Shown here: piece by piece, positions 16,318 through 24,789 of the stretch
Layout: the number at the start of each line of letters is the position of its first letter
How positions within the stretch are numbered: position 1 is the stretch's first letter
Assembly (NCBI GenBank): GCA_040767925.1
Contig: JAXGNN010000001.1
Span: 1,426,001 to 1,490,000, forward strand
Source: Phil1 sp040767925
GTDB lineage: Bacteria > Bacillota > Clostridia > Christensenellales > CAG-138
Length of the DNA: 64,000 bases
Direction: 5' to 3'
Position numbers and translations under genes: made by a program
The notes under the pieces: generated by a model
The model's input: the letters and a program-made list of their open reading frames with translations, nothing else
The model's database searches: none
Told to the model about the DNA's origin: nothing

Positions 16318-17049
16318 ATGACAAACGCGATATTCTCCGGCGTGCGGGCGAAATGGCTGCCGCTGTACGAGCGGCTTTACGGTATGGCGCGAGAAAAACT
16401 CGGCGCGTTCGATGTGAAGGAGACGCCGGGCGCGGTCCTTTGGCGGCACAATTCAACGTTCGCCGAGATCGGCGCGAGGAAGGACTGCATGGTGGTCGCC
16501 TTCGCCTCAAACGCCGCGCACGACGCGTGGGAGCCCGCGAAGGTGCTGCGGACCTCAAAAAACCGCGTGGTCCATTATTTTGAGGCGACGGACGACGCGC
16601 GCTTTTCGGAGCTCGTCGCGCGCATCGCGGAGGCGTACGCCCTGACCCAATCGAACCGCGCGCCGAAAAAGCCCGCGGAAAAGCCGGGCTACGCCACCGT
16701 CGACGAATATATCGCGCTCTTCCCGCCCGAGGCGCGGGCCGTCATGGAAAAGGCCAGGGCGGCCATCCGCGAGGCCGCGCCCGACGCGGCGGAGAAGATC
16801 AGCTGGGGGATGCCGACGTTCTACCTCAACGGCAACCTCGTGCATTTCGCCGCGGCGCAAAAGCACCTCGGCTTCTACCCGGGCGAGAGCGGCATCAGCG
16901 CTTTTGCCGGAAAGCTCGGCGGCTATCGGTTCTCCAAGGGGGCGGCGCAGTTCCCGTTCGACAAGCCGGTTCCGTACGAGCTGATCGCGGAAATCACGCG
17001 TTTCCGCGCGCAGGAGCAGAGAGCCGTCCGCGACCGCGCGCGCGGATGA
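16318..17049 (+). CDS. DUF5655-DUF1801 fusion protein
   Basis: The 243-residue product joins two small domains usually found apart. Residues about 1-110 (WRHNSTFAEIGARKDCMVVA, KNRVVHYFEATDD) resemble DUF5655. Residues about 125-235 (TVDEYIALFPPEARAVMEK, EKISWGMPTFYLNGNLVHFA, HLGFYPGESGI) are a clear DUF1801/YdhG-like domain, a family that includes a reported iron-chaperone-like protein. No enzymatic function is known. The stop overlaps the frame of the next gene, whose start is 24 bases downstream. Confidence 0.8.
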   Translation: MTNAIFSGVRAKWLPLYERLYGMAREKLGAFDVKETPGAVLWRHNSTFAEIGARKDCMVVAFASNAAHDAWEPAKVLRTSKNRVVHYFEATDDARFSELVARIAEAYALTQSNRAPKKPAEKPGYATVDEYIALFPPEARAVMEKARAAIREAAPDAAEKISWGMPTFYLNGNLVHFAAAQKHLGFYPGESGISAFAGKLGGYRFSKGAAQFPFDKPVPYELIAEITRFRAQEQRAVRDRARG

Positions 17050-17072
17050 CGCGATCGAGGAAGGGAGTGCAG

Positions 17073-17993
17073 ATGGAAGCAGTATTTGAAAAAGCGCGGG
17101 GATTCGTCTGCCGCAACGCGCGCCCGCTGGACCTCGCGCGCTGGCAATGCCACTTCGAGGGCGGCGGCAAGGAGGCGGTCCTCCAAGCGCTCGCCCACTA
17201 TCAGAATGGGGACGGCGGCTTCGGCCACGCGCTGGAGCCGGACGCGTGGAACCCGGCGTCCGCGCCGATACAGACCTGGGCGGCGACGGAAATCCTGCGC
17301 GAAATCGATTTTGCCGACGGGGAGCATCCGCTGATCCGGGGCATCCTTCGCTATCTTGCGAGCGGGCGGGATTTCGAGGGGCATTTCTGGTATAACACCG
17401 TCAGGAGCAACAACGATCATCCGCACGCGCCCTGGTGGCACACCGAGAGCGACAGCACCTGCCACAACGATTATAACCCCACCGCCTGCCTCGCGGGCTT
17501 TATCCTCCGCTTTGCGGATGAAAAAAGCGAGTTATATGGTTTGGGCCGCCGCGTCGCGGGGGAGGCTTTCGACGCGTATATGGGACAAGGGCTGTTGGGC
17601 GACATGCACACGGCGTTCTGCTTCGTACGCCTGCTGCAATACTGCGAGGAGGCGGGCGCGCGCGGCGCAATCGACCTCCCCGCGCTCCGGGAAAAGCTCC
17701 GCCTGCAGGTTAGCGCCAGCATCACGCGGAACACCGCGGAATGGGAAACAGGCTATGTCTGCAAGCCCTCGCAGTTTTTCAACGCGCCGGAGAGCATGTT
17801 CTATCCCGACAACCGGGACATCGCCGCATACGAGTGCGAATACATCCTAAGGACGCAACTGGACGACGGCGCGTGGAACATCCCCTGGAACTGGAAGGAG
17901 TATCCCGCGGAATGGGCCATCAGCAAAAACTGGTGGAAATCGAACGGCGCCATCCTGAACCTGCTCTATCTCAGGGGATTCGGGCGGTTGTGA
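17073..17993 (+). CDS. Prenyltransferase/terpene cyclase-like alpha-alpha toroid protein
   Basis: The 306-residue product has repeated helical pairs with NGDGGFGHALEPD (about residues 45-57), resembling the QW-type repeats of squalene cyclase and prenyltransferase-like toroids, and a later LDDGAWNIPWNWKEYP. It is shorter than real triterpene cyclases and lacks a recognisable DxDD motif. It may therefore be a toroid-fold protein of other function. AAGGGAGTGCAG supports ATG 17073. It lies between the DUF5655-DUF1801 gene and an APH-like kinase; no pathway link is evident. Confidence 0.65.
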   Translation: MEAVFEKARGFVCRNARPLDLARWQCHFEGGGKEAVLQALAHYQNGDGGFGHALEPDAWNPASAPIQTWAATEILREIDFADGEHPLIRGILRYLASGRDFEGHFWYNTVRSNNDHPHAPWWHTESDSTCHNDYNPTACLAGFILRFADEKSELYGLGRRVAGEAFDAYMGQGLLGDMHTAFCFVRLLQYCEEAGARGAIDLPALREKLRLQVSASITRNTAEWETGYVCKPSQFFNAPESMFYPDNRDIAAYECEYILRTQLDDGAWNIPWNWKEYPAEWAISKNWWKSNGAILNLLYLRGFGRL

Positions 17994-18055
17994 GAAACAG
18001 GGCGAGCGGACGCCTTCCGGGTTTGATTTATTCTAAATATCTCATGAGGTAACGC

Positions 18056-19018
18056 ATGTATCAGGACATGAAATCCCGCTTCACGCAGGAAGCGGTTTCT
18101 CTCGCCGCCGCGCGCTTCGGCGTCGGGGCGGAGGAGCTTGAACCCCTGGGATTTTGGCAAAACGCCGTGTTCGGCTTTGAGAAGGACGGCGAGAAACGCA
18201 TCCTCCGCGTCGCGCACGACTCCCACCGCGGCGAAAAGCTCATCGCGGACGAAATCGACTTCCTTTTATATTTGAGCGAACGCGGCGCGCGCGTGAGCCC
18301 GCCTCTCCCCTCCCCCTCGGGCCGGTATGTGGAGAGCATACGGATGGGCGGGGACATCTTCCACGCGGCCTGCTTCCGCCGCGCCTTCGGGCGGGAGTGG
18401 GAGTTCAGCGAGAAAAGCACCGAGGCCATCGGGGAGGCGACGGGGCTCATCCACAGCCTCTCGCGGCAATACGGGCGCCCCGCGCGCTACCACTGGTTTG
18501 ACAACGGGTACATCAAAGCGCGCGCGCTGTATATTCCCCAAAGATACGGCCCCGTTTTGGAGAACGCGCGGAAGCTGCTCCGGGAAATCCATGCGCTGCC
18601 GCGGACGGAGGAAGACTACGGCCTCATCCACGGGGACATCAACGGCAGAAACTACCTGGTCGGCGACGACGACGAGGTGACCCTCTTCGACTTCGACGAG
18701 TGCCAGATGGACTGGTACGCGAACGACGTCGCCATACAGCTTTTCTACTATACTTATGTGTTCGAGGACGTCGCGGAAAGGGCGGAGTTCTTCCTGCAAA
18801 ATTTCCTTCGGGGATATCGGAAGCACGCCGAACTTTCCGCGGCGGATTTCGACCGGCTGCCCCTCTTTCTCCGGCTGCGCGAATTGATCGTATTCACGGG
18901 CGTGTGCCGCGGGCTCGACCTTGAGAATCTTAACCCGTATACGCGGCGCTTCGTCGACCGGCTGAGCCTGATGGGGAAGCCGCTCTATCTCGATGTGGAA
19001 AAGCTCAGGGGACTTTAA
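18056..19018 (+). CDS. Aminoglycoside phosphotransferase-like (APH/choline kinase fold) kinase
   Basis: The 320-residue product shows the APH-fold catalytic motif LIHGDINGRNYLV (near residue 190) with Asp and Asn spaced as HGDxxxxN. The metal-binding LFDFDECQMDW (near 212) follows. The N-terminal lobe has KRILRVAHDS, where the lysine/arginine contacts ATP. Such proteins phosphorylate small molecules or, less often, antibiotics or proteins; nothing here points to resistance. ATG 18056 follows a weak GAGGTAAC site. Confidence 0.82.
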   Translation: MYQDMKSRFTQEAVSLAAARFGVGAEELEPLGFWQNAVFGFEKDGEKRILRVAHDSHRGEKLIADEIDFLLYLSERGARVSPPLPSPSGRYVESIRMGGDIFHAACFRRAFGREWEFSEKSTEAIGEATGLIHSLSRQYGRPARYHWFDNGYIKARALYIPQRYGPVLENARKLLREIHALPRTEEDYGLIHGDINGRNYLVGDDDEVTLFDFDECQMDWYANDVAIQLFYYTYVFEDVAERAEFFLQNFLRGYRKHAELSAADFDRLPLFLRLRELIVFTGVCRGLDLENLNPYTRRFVDRLSLMGKPLYLDVEKLRGL

Positions 19019-19060
19019 GCGCACAAAGGGCGGAGTGCCCACTTCATTGAGCATCAAACA

Positions 19061-19094
19061 CCGCCGGCCCGTTGAAGGGCCCGGCGGTTTTTTC
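19061..19094 (+). terminator. Intrinsic terminator after the APH-like gene
   Basis: CCGCCGGCCC pairs with GGGCCCGGCGG (one bulged base) around a GTTGAA loop and is followed by TTTTTTCTTTTC. The T-tract exists only on the plus strand, so it stops plus-strand transcription ahead of the converging opp operon. Confidence 0.88.
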
Positions 19095-19124
19095 TTTTCT
19101 TTCTATTCCTTTCTTTCTATATCC

Positions 19125-20108
19125 TTATGGGCGCATCCCGGCGACGGGCGCGTGGTGGCACGCCGCCTTATGGCCGGGGAAAACCTCGCGAAGCGGGGGC
19201 GCCTCCTTTTCGCACAGCGCCGTCCTGTAGGGGCAGCGCGGGTGGAGCGGGCAGCCCTCCGGCACGCGGATGGCGCTGGGCGGCTCCCCGGGGAGGAGGA
19301 ACTTTTCCAAGTTTCGAAGCCGCGGGGAGAGCACGGGCGCGGCGGAGATCAGCCCGTAGGTATACGGGTGGAGCGGGCGCCGATAAACTTCGTCCGCCGG
19401 GCCGACCTCGACGATGCGGCCGAGGTACATCACGCCGATCCTGTCGCTGATGTAGCGCACCACGTGCAGGTTGTGGGTGATGAAGAAGTAGGTCAGGCGA
19501 TACGCCTGCTGGATGTCGAGGAGGAGGTTCAGTATCTGCGCCTGGATGGATACGTCCAAGGCCGAGGTCGGCTCGTCGAGGATGAGGAAGTCCGGCTTGA
19601 GCAATATGGCGCGCGCGATGCTCGCCCGCTGCTGCTCGCCCCCGCTGAGCTGGTGCGGATAGCGCGAAAGGTAGGTTTCGTCGAGGCCGATGTCGCGCAT
19701 GGCCTCGCGCAGCCGCTTTTCCGTTTCCTCGCGCGGGACGCCGTTCACCTTGAGCTGCCGCGCCAGCGCTTGGCCGACGGTGAAGCGCGGGTTCAAAGAG
19801 AGCGCCGGGTCCTGAAACACCATGGCGGCCTTCCTGCGGTAGCTGAGAAGCTCCGCGGGGGACATGGAGAAAATATCCCGCCCGCGGTAGAGGATGCGGT
19901 TTTCCGTGGGCTCCTCGAGGCGCATCAGGAGTCGCGCGAGCGTGCTTTTGCCGCAGCCGCTCTCGCCCACGATGCCGAACACCTCGCCCTGCCCAACGGC
20001 GAGATTGACGTCGTCCACGGCCTTGATCCGGTATTTCCGCGTGCCGAGGATCCCCCTCTGGAAGGAGTAATACTTCTTCAGCCCGTCGATCTTGATCAGC
20101 TCTTCCAT
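19125..20108 (-). CDS. Peptide ABC transporter ATP-binding protein (OppF type)
   Basis: The 327-residue product is one of two ATPases that power peptide import. Walker A is GESGCGKST, the signature SGGEQQRASIARA, and Walker B FLILDEPTSALD. The oligopeptide/dipeptide transporter C-terminal domain carries the cysteine cluster CPLHPRCPYRTALC. The ATG at 20108 lies inside the end of the preceding oppD gene (13-base overlap). The open frame extends much further upstream in a shadow frame; the family start MEELIKIDGLKKYY fixes the true start. It is the last gene of the operon oppA-B-C-D-F. Confidence 0.93.
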   Translation of the reverse strand: MEELIKIDGLKKYYSFQRGILGTRKYRIKAVDDVNLAVGQGEVFGIVGESGCGKSTLARLLMRLEEPTENRILYRGRDIFSMSPAELLSYRRKAAMVFQDPALSLNPRFTVGQALARQLKVNGVPREETEKRLREAMRDIGLDETYLSRYPHQLSGGEQQRASIARAILLKPDFLILDEPTSALDVSIQAQILNLLLDIQQAYRLTYFFITHNLHVVRYISDRIGVMYLGRIVEVGPADEVYRRPLHPYTYGLISAAPVLSPRLRNLEKFLLPGEPPSAIRVPEGCPLHPRCPYRTALCEKEAPPLREVFPGHKAACHHAPVAGMRP

Positions 20109-21085
20109 GCGCCCTCCCCTTCCCCCGCCCGCACGCGGGCGCACGCGGCGAAATGGCCAGGCCCGACCTCGGCGAGCGCGGGAATCCCCTCCCGGCACGC
20201 GTCGCTTTTTTCGGGGCAGCGCGCGAAGAACTTGCAGCAGCCCGGGGGAGAGCCCGCGTGGACGCTGCCCGGTATGGACTGCAATTTTCCCTCGCGCTTG
20301 GTGATGGTGGGCAGCGCCGCGAGCAGCAGGCGCGTATAGGGGTGCCGCGGGTTTTCGAAGATGTCGAACACGCCGCCGACTTCCACGATGCTCCCCGCGT
20401 ACATGATGGCCACGCGGTCGGCCATCTCCGCCACGACGCCGAAATCGTGCGTGATGAGGAGCATGGAATTGTCGAGCCGCTGCTGCTCCTCGCGAAGCAG
20501 CCGCAGGATCTGCGCCTGTATGGTCACGTCGAGCGCGGTCGTCGGCTCGTCCGCGATGAGGAGCTTCGGGTTTCGAAGGCTCATCATGGCGATCATGGCG
20601 CGCTGGCGCATGCCCCCGCTGTACTCGAAGGGATAGTCGCGCGCGCGCTGCTGCGCGTCCTGTATCTTCACCTCGCGAAGCCGGTTCACCGCTTCCTTCC
20701 ACGCCCTTTGCCGGGGCACGCGGTCGAGCATGGCGGCCTCGGCGAGCTGCTTGCCGACCCGCTGCACGGGGTTGAACGAGTCGAGCGGGTTCTGGAACAC
20801 CATCCCGATCTCCCTGCCACGCACCCGCTCGACCTCCCTGCGGCCCATTTTGATCAGATCCCTGCCCTCGAGGAGGACGCTGCCCCCCGCGATTGTGCCG
20901 GGCGCGCGCACGAGCCGCATGACGGCGGCCGCCACGGTGGACTTCCCGCAGCCGGATTCCCCGACGAGCGCGAAGATCTCGCCCCGGCGGATGTCGAAGC
21001 TGATCCCGTCGACCGCGGTCACGCCGCCGCCTGTCCGGTATTCGACGCGAAGGTCGCGCGCCTCGATGAGAGTTTCCCTTGCCAT
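20096..21085 (-). CDS. Peptide ABC transporter ATP-binding protein (OppD type)
   Basis: The 329-residue ATPase has Walker A GESGCGKST, Q-loop FQNPLDSFNP, signature SGGMRQRAMIAM and Walker B LLIADEPTTALD. The OppD/DppD C-terminal extension has cysteines (CCKFFARCPEKSDAC), which in this family bind an iron-sulfur cluster or stabilise the dimer. It pairs with the OppF-type protein encoded immediately after it. It follows oppC with a 12-base gap. Confidence 0.93.
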   Translation of the reverse strand: MARETLIEARDLRVEYRTGGGVTAVDGISFDIRRGEIFALVGESGCGKSTVAAAVMRLVRAPGTIAGGSVLLEGRDLIKMGRREVERVRGREIGMVFQNPLDSFNPVQRVGKQLAEAAMLDRVPRQRAWKEAVNRLREVKIQDAQQRARDYPFEYSGGMRQRAMIAMMSLRNPKLLIADEPTTALDVTIQAQILRLLREEQQRLDNSMLLITHDFGVVAEMADRVAIMYAGSIVEVGGVFDIFENPRHPYTRLLLAALPTITKREGKLQSIPGSVHAGSPPGCCKFFARCPEKSDACREGIPALAEVGPGHFAACARVRAGEGEGAWKS

Positions 21086-21097
21086 ATGCCTCCCCTC

Positions 21098-21925
21098 CTA
21101 TACCCGGAGCGTCGGGTCCAGCACGTCCCGGAGCCCTTCGCCGAGGAGATTGAAACCGATGATGGTGTACGACAGCACCGCGCCCGGGAAGAGGCTGATC
21201 CACGGATGGGTCACGATGGCGTCGAGCCCGGCGGAGACCATGGCCCCCCATTCGGGCTCCGGAATCTGCGCGCCGATGCCCATGAAGCTGACGGCGGAGG
21301 CGAGAAGGAGCGAGGCCGGCATTGCCATGAACATCAGGATGATGATGATGGGCGAGATGTTCGGCAGAATATAGCGGAAGATGATGGCGGCGTCGCTCTC
21401 GCCGAAGGCCTTGGCGGCCTCGACGTAGGGCAGGCTCCTGACGGCCATGGTCTTGACGGTCACAAGCCGCGTCATGCCCGCCCAGGCGACGAGCGAGATG
21501 GCGATGATGGCGTTCGCGAGGCTCGGGCCGAGCAGCGTGATGAGCGCGATGATGACGACCAGCGCCGGCAGCGAGAGGACGAGGTATGTGAAAAAGCTGA
21601 TGATTTTCTCAACCGTTTTGCCGAAGTAGCCCGCGACAAGGCCGAGGCCGATGCCGATGGCACACTGGATGGCCATGGCGACGAACGCGACGGCGAGCGC
21701 GAGGCGCGTGCCGTGCAGCACGCGCGAGAAGATATCCCGCCCCATGTTGTCCGTGCCGAACAGGTGCGCGGCGCTCGGCGGCAGAAGCCGGTCCGGAACG
21801 TTGACCGCGTCGTAGGGATAGGGGGCGAGCCAGCCCGCGAAGGCCGCGGCGAAGAGCACGGAGAGCACCATGACGAGCCCCACCGCGAACGTTTTATATT
21901 TGAAGATGCGCCGGAATATCTTCAC
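21098..21925 (-). CDS. Peptide ABC transporter permease (OppC type)
   Basis: The 275-residue product has an N-terminal segment KIFRRIFKYKTFAVGLVMVL, then LFGTDNMGRDIFSRVLHGTR, the hallmark of DppC/OppC permeases. Five further membrane helices follow, with an EAA loop around VEAAKAFGESDAAIIFRYILP. I place the start at GTG 21925, with GGGAGG 7 bases upstream. It overlaps the oppB stop as GTGA, indicating translational coupling. The longer frame to 22000 has no family support. Confidence 0.92.
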   Translation of the reverse strand: MKIFRRIFKYKTFAVGLVMVLSVLFAAAFAGWLAPYPYDAVNVPDRLLPPSAAHLFGTDNMGRDIFSRVLHGTRLALAVAFVAMAIQCAIGIGLGLVAGYFGKTVEKIISFFTYLVLSLPALVVIIALITLLGPSLANAIIAISLVAWAGMTRLVTVKTMAVRSLPYVEAAKAFGESDAAIIFRYILPNISPIIIILMFMAMPASLLLASAVSFMGIGAQIPEPEWGAMVSAGLDAIVTHPWISLFPGAVLSYTIIGFNLLGEGLRDVLDPTLRV

Positions 21926-22863
21926 GGGCGGCCTCCCTTCATGGCGAGCTTGATGCGCGGGTCCAGCGCGGCCGAGGCGAGCTCGCCCAATACGTTGCAC
22001 ACGGTTGTCAGCGCCGCGATGATGAGGAAGATGCCCTGCACGACCGGGTAGTCGTGCCCCATGACGGAGCTTAATACGAGCGAGCCCATGCCGGGCAGCG
22101 CGAAGAGGATTTCGATGATGACGGCGCCCGTGATAAGGCCGGGCAGTTGGAGGAAGATCCGGATCGTCACGGGGATGAGGGAATTGCGCAGCACGTGCCG
22201 GAAGAGCACCTGGGAGGTGCTGAGGCCCTTGGCGTACGCGGTCTCCACGAAGCGCGAGGAGGTCACCTCCAGCACCTCGGAGCGCACGAGGCGCAAAATC
22301 GAGGCCACCTCGATGACGACGAGCACCGCGACGGGCAGCACGAGCGAGAGCGGGCCGGAAAAGCCCGAAATGGGGAGCCAGCCGAGCTTGATGCTGAACA
22401 GGCGGATGAGGAAGACGCCGAGTATGAAGTTCGGGATGGAAAAGAGGATGAGCGAGAGCGTGACGATGCCCTTGTCGATATAGGTGCTTTTCTTATACGC
22501 GGTCAGAAGCCCGAGCGGGACCGAGATCGTGTAGGAAAGGAACATCGCGGGCAGCATCAAGAGGAGCGTATACGGCAACCGCTCCGCGATGAGGCGGGAG
22601 ACGGGCGCGCCCAGCGAGATGGAGGTGCCGAGGTCGCCCTTTAGGAGGTTGGACGCCCACACGAAGAACCGGACGGGCGCGGGCTTGTCGAGCCCCCACT
22701 TGGCGCGAAGCTCCGCCTTGACGTCCTCCGTCACCATGGGGTTGGTGATGAGGCTGATGGGATCCCCCCCGGGCAGCACCTGCAGGAGGATGAAGAGGAT
22801 CACGGTGGACAGGACGATGATCGCCAGCCCCGTTATGAGCCTGCGGATCGCATATCGTAGCAT
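21922..22863 (-). CDS. Peptide ABC transporter permease (OppB type)
   Basis: The 313-residue permease starts with the typical MLRYAIRRLITGLAIIVLS membrane helix. GDLGTSISLGAPVSRLIAER follows, then five more helices and the EAA-like loop ETAYAKGLSTSQVLFRHVLR. Length is normal for OppB/DppB. It follows the binding-protein gene after about 118 bases containing two hairpins. TTTGGAGAAGCCGC precedes the ATG. Confidence 0.93.
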   Translation of the reverse strand: MLRYAIRRLITGLAIIVLSTVILFILLQVLPGGDPISLITNPMVTEDVKAELRAKWGLDKPAPVRFFVWASNLLKGDLGTSISLGAPVSRLIAERLPYTLLLMLPAMFLSYTISVPLGLLTAYKKSTYIDKGIVTLSLILFSIPNFILGVFLIRLFSIKLGWLPISGFSGPLSLVLPVAVLVVIEVASILRLVRSEVLEVTSSRFVETAYAKGLSTSQVLFRHVLRNSLIPVTIRIFLQLPGLITGAVIIEILFALPGMGSLVLSSVMGHDYPVVQGIFLIIAALTTVCNVLGELASAALDPRIKLAMKGGRP

Positions 22864-22908
22864 GCGGCTTCTCCAAATATAGAAAGATGTGCCTCGCGGT
22901 ACGACGGC

Positions 22909-22981
22909 GGCGGGACCGGTATCGACCCAGTCCCGCCGACCCTCGTGTAGAGTATAAGGGGGATGCGCTTTCGCGTAAAGC
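22909..22981 (-). promoter_or_regulatory. Hairpins between oppA and oppB
   Basis: On the minus strand the stem GGCGGGAC/GTCCCGCC (22937-22909) and a smaller GCTTT/AAAGC stem next to the oppA stop lie between the binding protein and the permease gene. Neither has a T-tract. Such structures often stabilise the binding-protein message relative to the distal genes; that role is inferred. Confidence 0.5.
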
Positions 22982-24577
22982 CTATTTCGATTTCGTCGCG
23001 TCGTTGAGGTAGATGACGCCGTTGACGAACTTGATGCCCGTGACGGCGTTGCGGTAGGCGAGGTACGCCGTCGGGTTGTAGAGGCTGATCATGGGCACGA
23101 AGCCGTACACGAGGTCCGCGGCGGCGGCGTATTTCGCCTGGCGCGTGGGGATGTCGTTGTTGAAGTCGGCCTCGGCGGTCAATTGCAGGAGCTGCTGGTA
23201 ATCCGGGCTGTTGTCCATCATGCGGAAGGGCTCCTGCGTGAAGGTGAATGTGAATATGTTGGCGTCGGACCAGCCGCAGCTCCAGATGAACAGGTCGTAT
23301 TCGCCCTTCTGCTGGATCTCGACCGCCATGGCGATGTCGATGCTCTTGACGACGAGCTCGACGCCCGCCTTCTTGTACTGCGCCTGCAGCACGGTCGCGG
23401 CGGTCTCGACGTCGGGCTGCCCGCTCACGATGCACAGCGTGAGCGAGAGGGGCGCGCCGTCCTTTTCGAGCATGCCGTCCCCGTTCGCGTCTGCGTAGCC
23501 CGCGCCGGCGAGCAGCGCTTTCGCCTTTTCAAGGTCGTAGGAGAACGCGGCTTTGAACTTGTCCTCCACCGCCTGCGTGCCGCCGACCCATTGGGGGAGC
23601 AGCGGGCCGTAGACCGGCTGGGCCGCGCCGCTGAGCGCCGCCACGATCTCGTCCCTGTCCGTGATGAGGTTGAGCGCCGTCCTCACGTTGACGTCGGGGA
23701 TGGTGTTGGAGTTGAGCGCCGCGTAGAACATGGCGGTCGTCCTGTTCTCCTCCACCGTGACGTCCGGGTTGGCGCGGAGGCTCTCGAGGCTTTCCGTGGG
23801 CACGTCGAAGATGAGGTCCACGTTCCCGGCCTCAAGCTCGCTCACGCGCGTGAAGGCGCTGGGGATATAGCGGATGCGGATGGTGTCGAAGTCATACGCG
23901 CCGTGGTTCTGGACGAGGGGGTTGTTGGTTTTGAAGTCCTCGTTCGCCTTGAGGAGCATGAAGTTGCCGCGGTTCCATTCGGCGACGGTATAGGGGCCGT
24001 AGCCGACGGGGCTCGTCATGAAGGCCGCGTCCCCCGCGGAGGAGGCCGCCGCCGCGTTCATGATCGCCGAGAGCGGGCTCGCGATCACGGACATCATGGC
24101 GCTGGGCTGCATCATGCAGTTGAAGACGACGGTCTTACTGTCGGGCGCCTCGATGCTCATGATGGCCATGTAGAGGAACTTCAGGGGCGCGATTTCCCGA
24201 AGCCGCTCGAAGGAGGCCTTGACGGCCGCGGCGTCGAGCGGATCCCCGTTGGGGAAGGTGAGCCCTTCGGGCAAGGTGAAAGTGATGGTCTTTCCGTCCT
24301 CAGAATAGGAGAGGCCTTCGCACAGCGCGGGCACGTAGGCGGAGTTGTCCGCGTTGGCGACGATCAGGGGCTCGTAGAGCATGTTCACGTCGAAGCCGAA
24401 GCCCGGCATCTGCTGGGGGTCGAGGCCGAGCGAGTCCCCCGTGATGCCCACGACCAGCTCGATTGGCTCGTCGGGCGCGCCGCCCTGCTTCGAGCCGGTG
24501 CAGCCCGCAAAGAGCGCCAGGAGCATCGCGGCGCACAGCAGAAGAGAGATCTTTTTGCGCATAAATGATCTTGACAT
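22982..24577 (-). CDS. Peptide-type ABC transporter solute-binding lipoprotein
   Basis: The 531-residue product has a lipoprotein signal with lipobox LFAGC (cysteine near residue 26) and the SBP family 5 fold: LCEGLSYSEDGKTITFTLPE and ITDRDEIVAALSGAAQPVYG are typical. It would capture peptides (or nickel-type ligands) outside the membrane for OppBCDF. It is first in the operon, behind a strong promoter. GGAG 8 bases before ATG 24577 supports the start. Ligand class is inferred from operon content, including a neighbouring D-amino-acid hydrolase unit. Confidence 0.92.
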   Translation of the reverse strand: MSRSFMRKKISLLLCAAMLLALFAGCTGSKQGGAPDEPIELVVGITGDSLGLDPQQMPGFGFDVNMLYEPLIVANADNSAYVPALCEGLSYSEDGKTITFTLPEGLTFPNGDPLDAAAVKASFERLREIAPLKFLYMAIMSIEAPDSKTVVFNCMMQPSAMMSVIASPLSAIMNAAAASSAGDAAFMTSPVGYGPYTVAEWNRGNFMLLKANEDFKTNNPLVQNHGAYDFDTIRIRYIPSAFTRVSELEAGNVDLIFDVPTESLESLRANPDVTVEENRTTAMFYAALNSNTIPDVNVRTALNLITDRDEIVAALSGAAQPVYGPLLPQWVGGTQAVEDKFKAAFSYDLEKAKALLAGAGYADANGDGMLEKDGAPLSLTLCIVSGQPDVETAATVLQAQYKKAGVELVVKSIDIAMAVEIQQKGEYDLFIWSCGWSDANIFTFTFTQEPFRMMDNSPDYQQLLQLTAEADFNNDIPTRQAKYAAAADLVYGFVPMISLYNPTAYLAYRNAVTGIKFVNGVIYLNDATKSK

Positions 24578-24608
24578 TTCAGCATCTCCTCATTACTATT
24601 TACTTGTG

Positions 24609-24618
24609 GTTAATTAAC
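24609..24618. promoter_or_regulatory. Palindromic operator candidate GTTAATTAAC (opp promoter)
   Basis: The 10-bp palindrome GTTAATTAAC lies about 16 bases downstream of the predicted opp transcription start, between opp and the divergent aminotransferase-regulator operon. The same palindrome occurs at the deacylase promoter (29673-29682), suggesting one regulator for both, plausibly the XRE-cupin protein encoded here. Confidence 0.55.
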
Positions 24619-24639
24619 TTACAGTGAACTTACGGTATC

Positions 24640-24667
24640 ATTATATAATAAACAGCCTATTTGTCAA
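24640..24667 (-). promoter_or_regulatory. Strong promoter of the first opp operon
   Basis: On the minus strand TTGACA (24667-24662), a 16-base spacer and TATAAT (24645-24640) match the vegetative consensus in both boxes, 63 bases upstream of the binding-protein ATG. Confidence 0.85.
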
Positions 24668-24789
24668 CGGCATTTTTTCGGCGTTTTGCCCGATAAACCG
24701 CCGGGTTTCCACCCGGCCGGCGACGCGGGGAACCGCATGCCGCACGCGGGGAGCCGCAGGCCGCACGCGGGGGAGGATTGGGGGAATCT

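Noticed and set aside
20109..21251. 708-codon frame extending the OppF-type gene upstream
   Set aside because: The added residues are out-of-frame oppD; the family start at 20108 gives a normal 327-residue ATPase.
20153..22051. Long plus-strand frame opposite the first opp operon
   Set aside because: It is antisense to oppD and oppC, has Arg/His/Asp-biased low-complexity translation, and no ribosome site; a GC-rich shadow frame.
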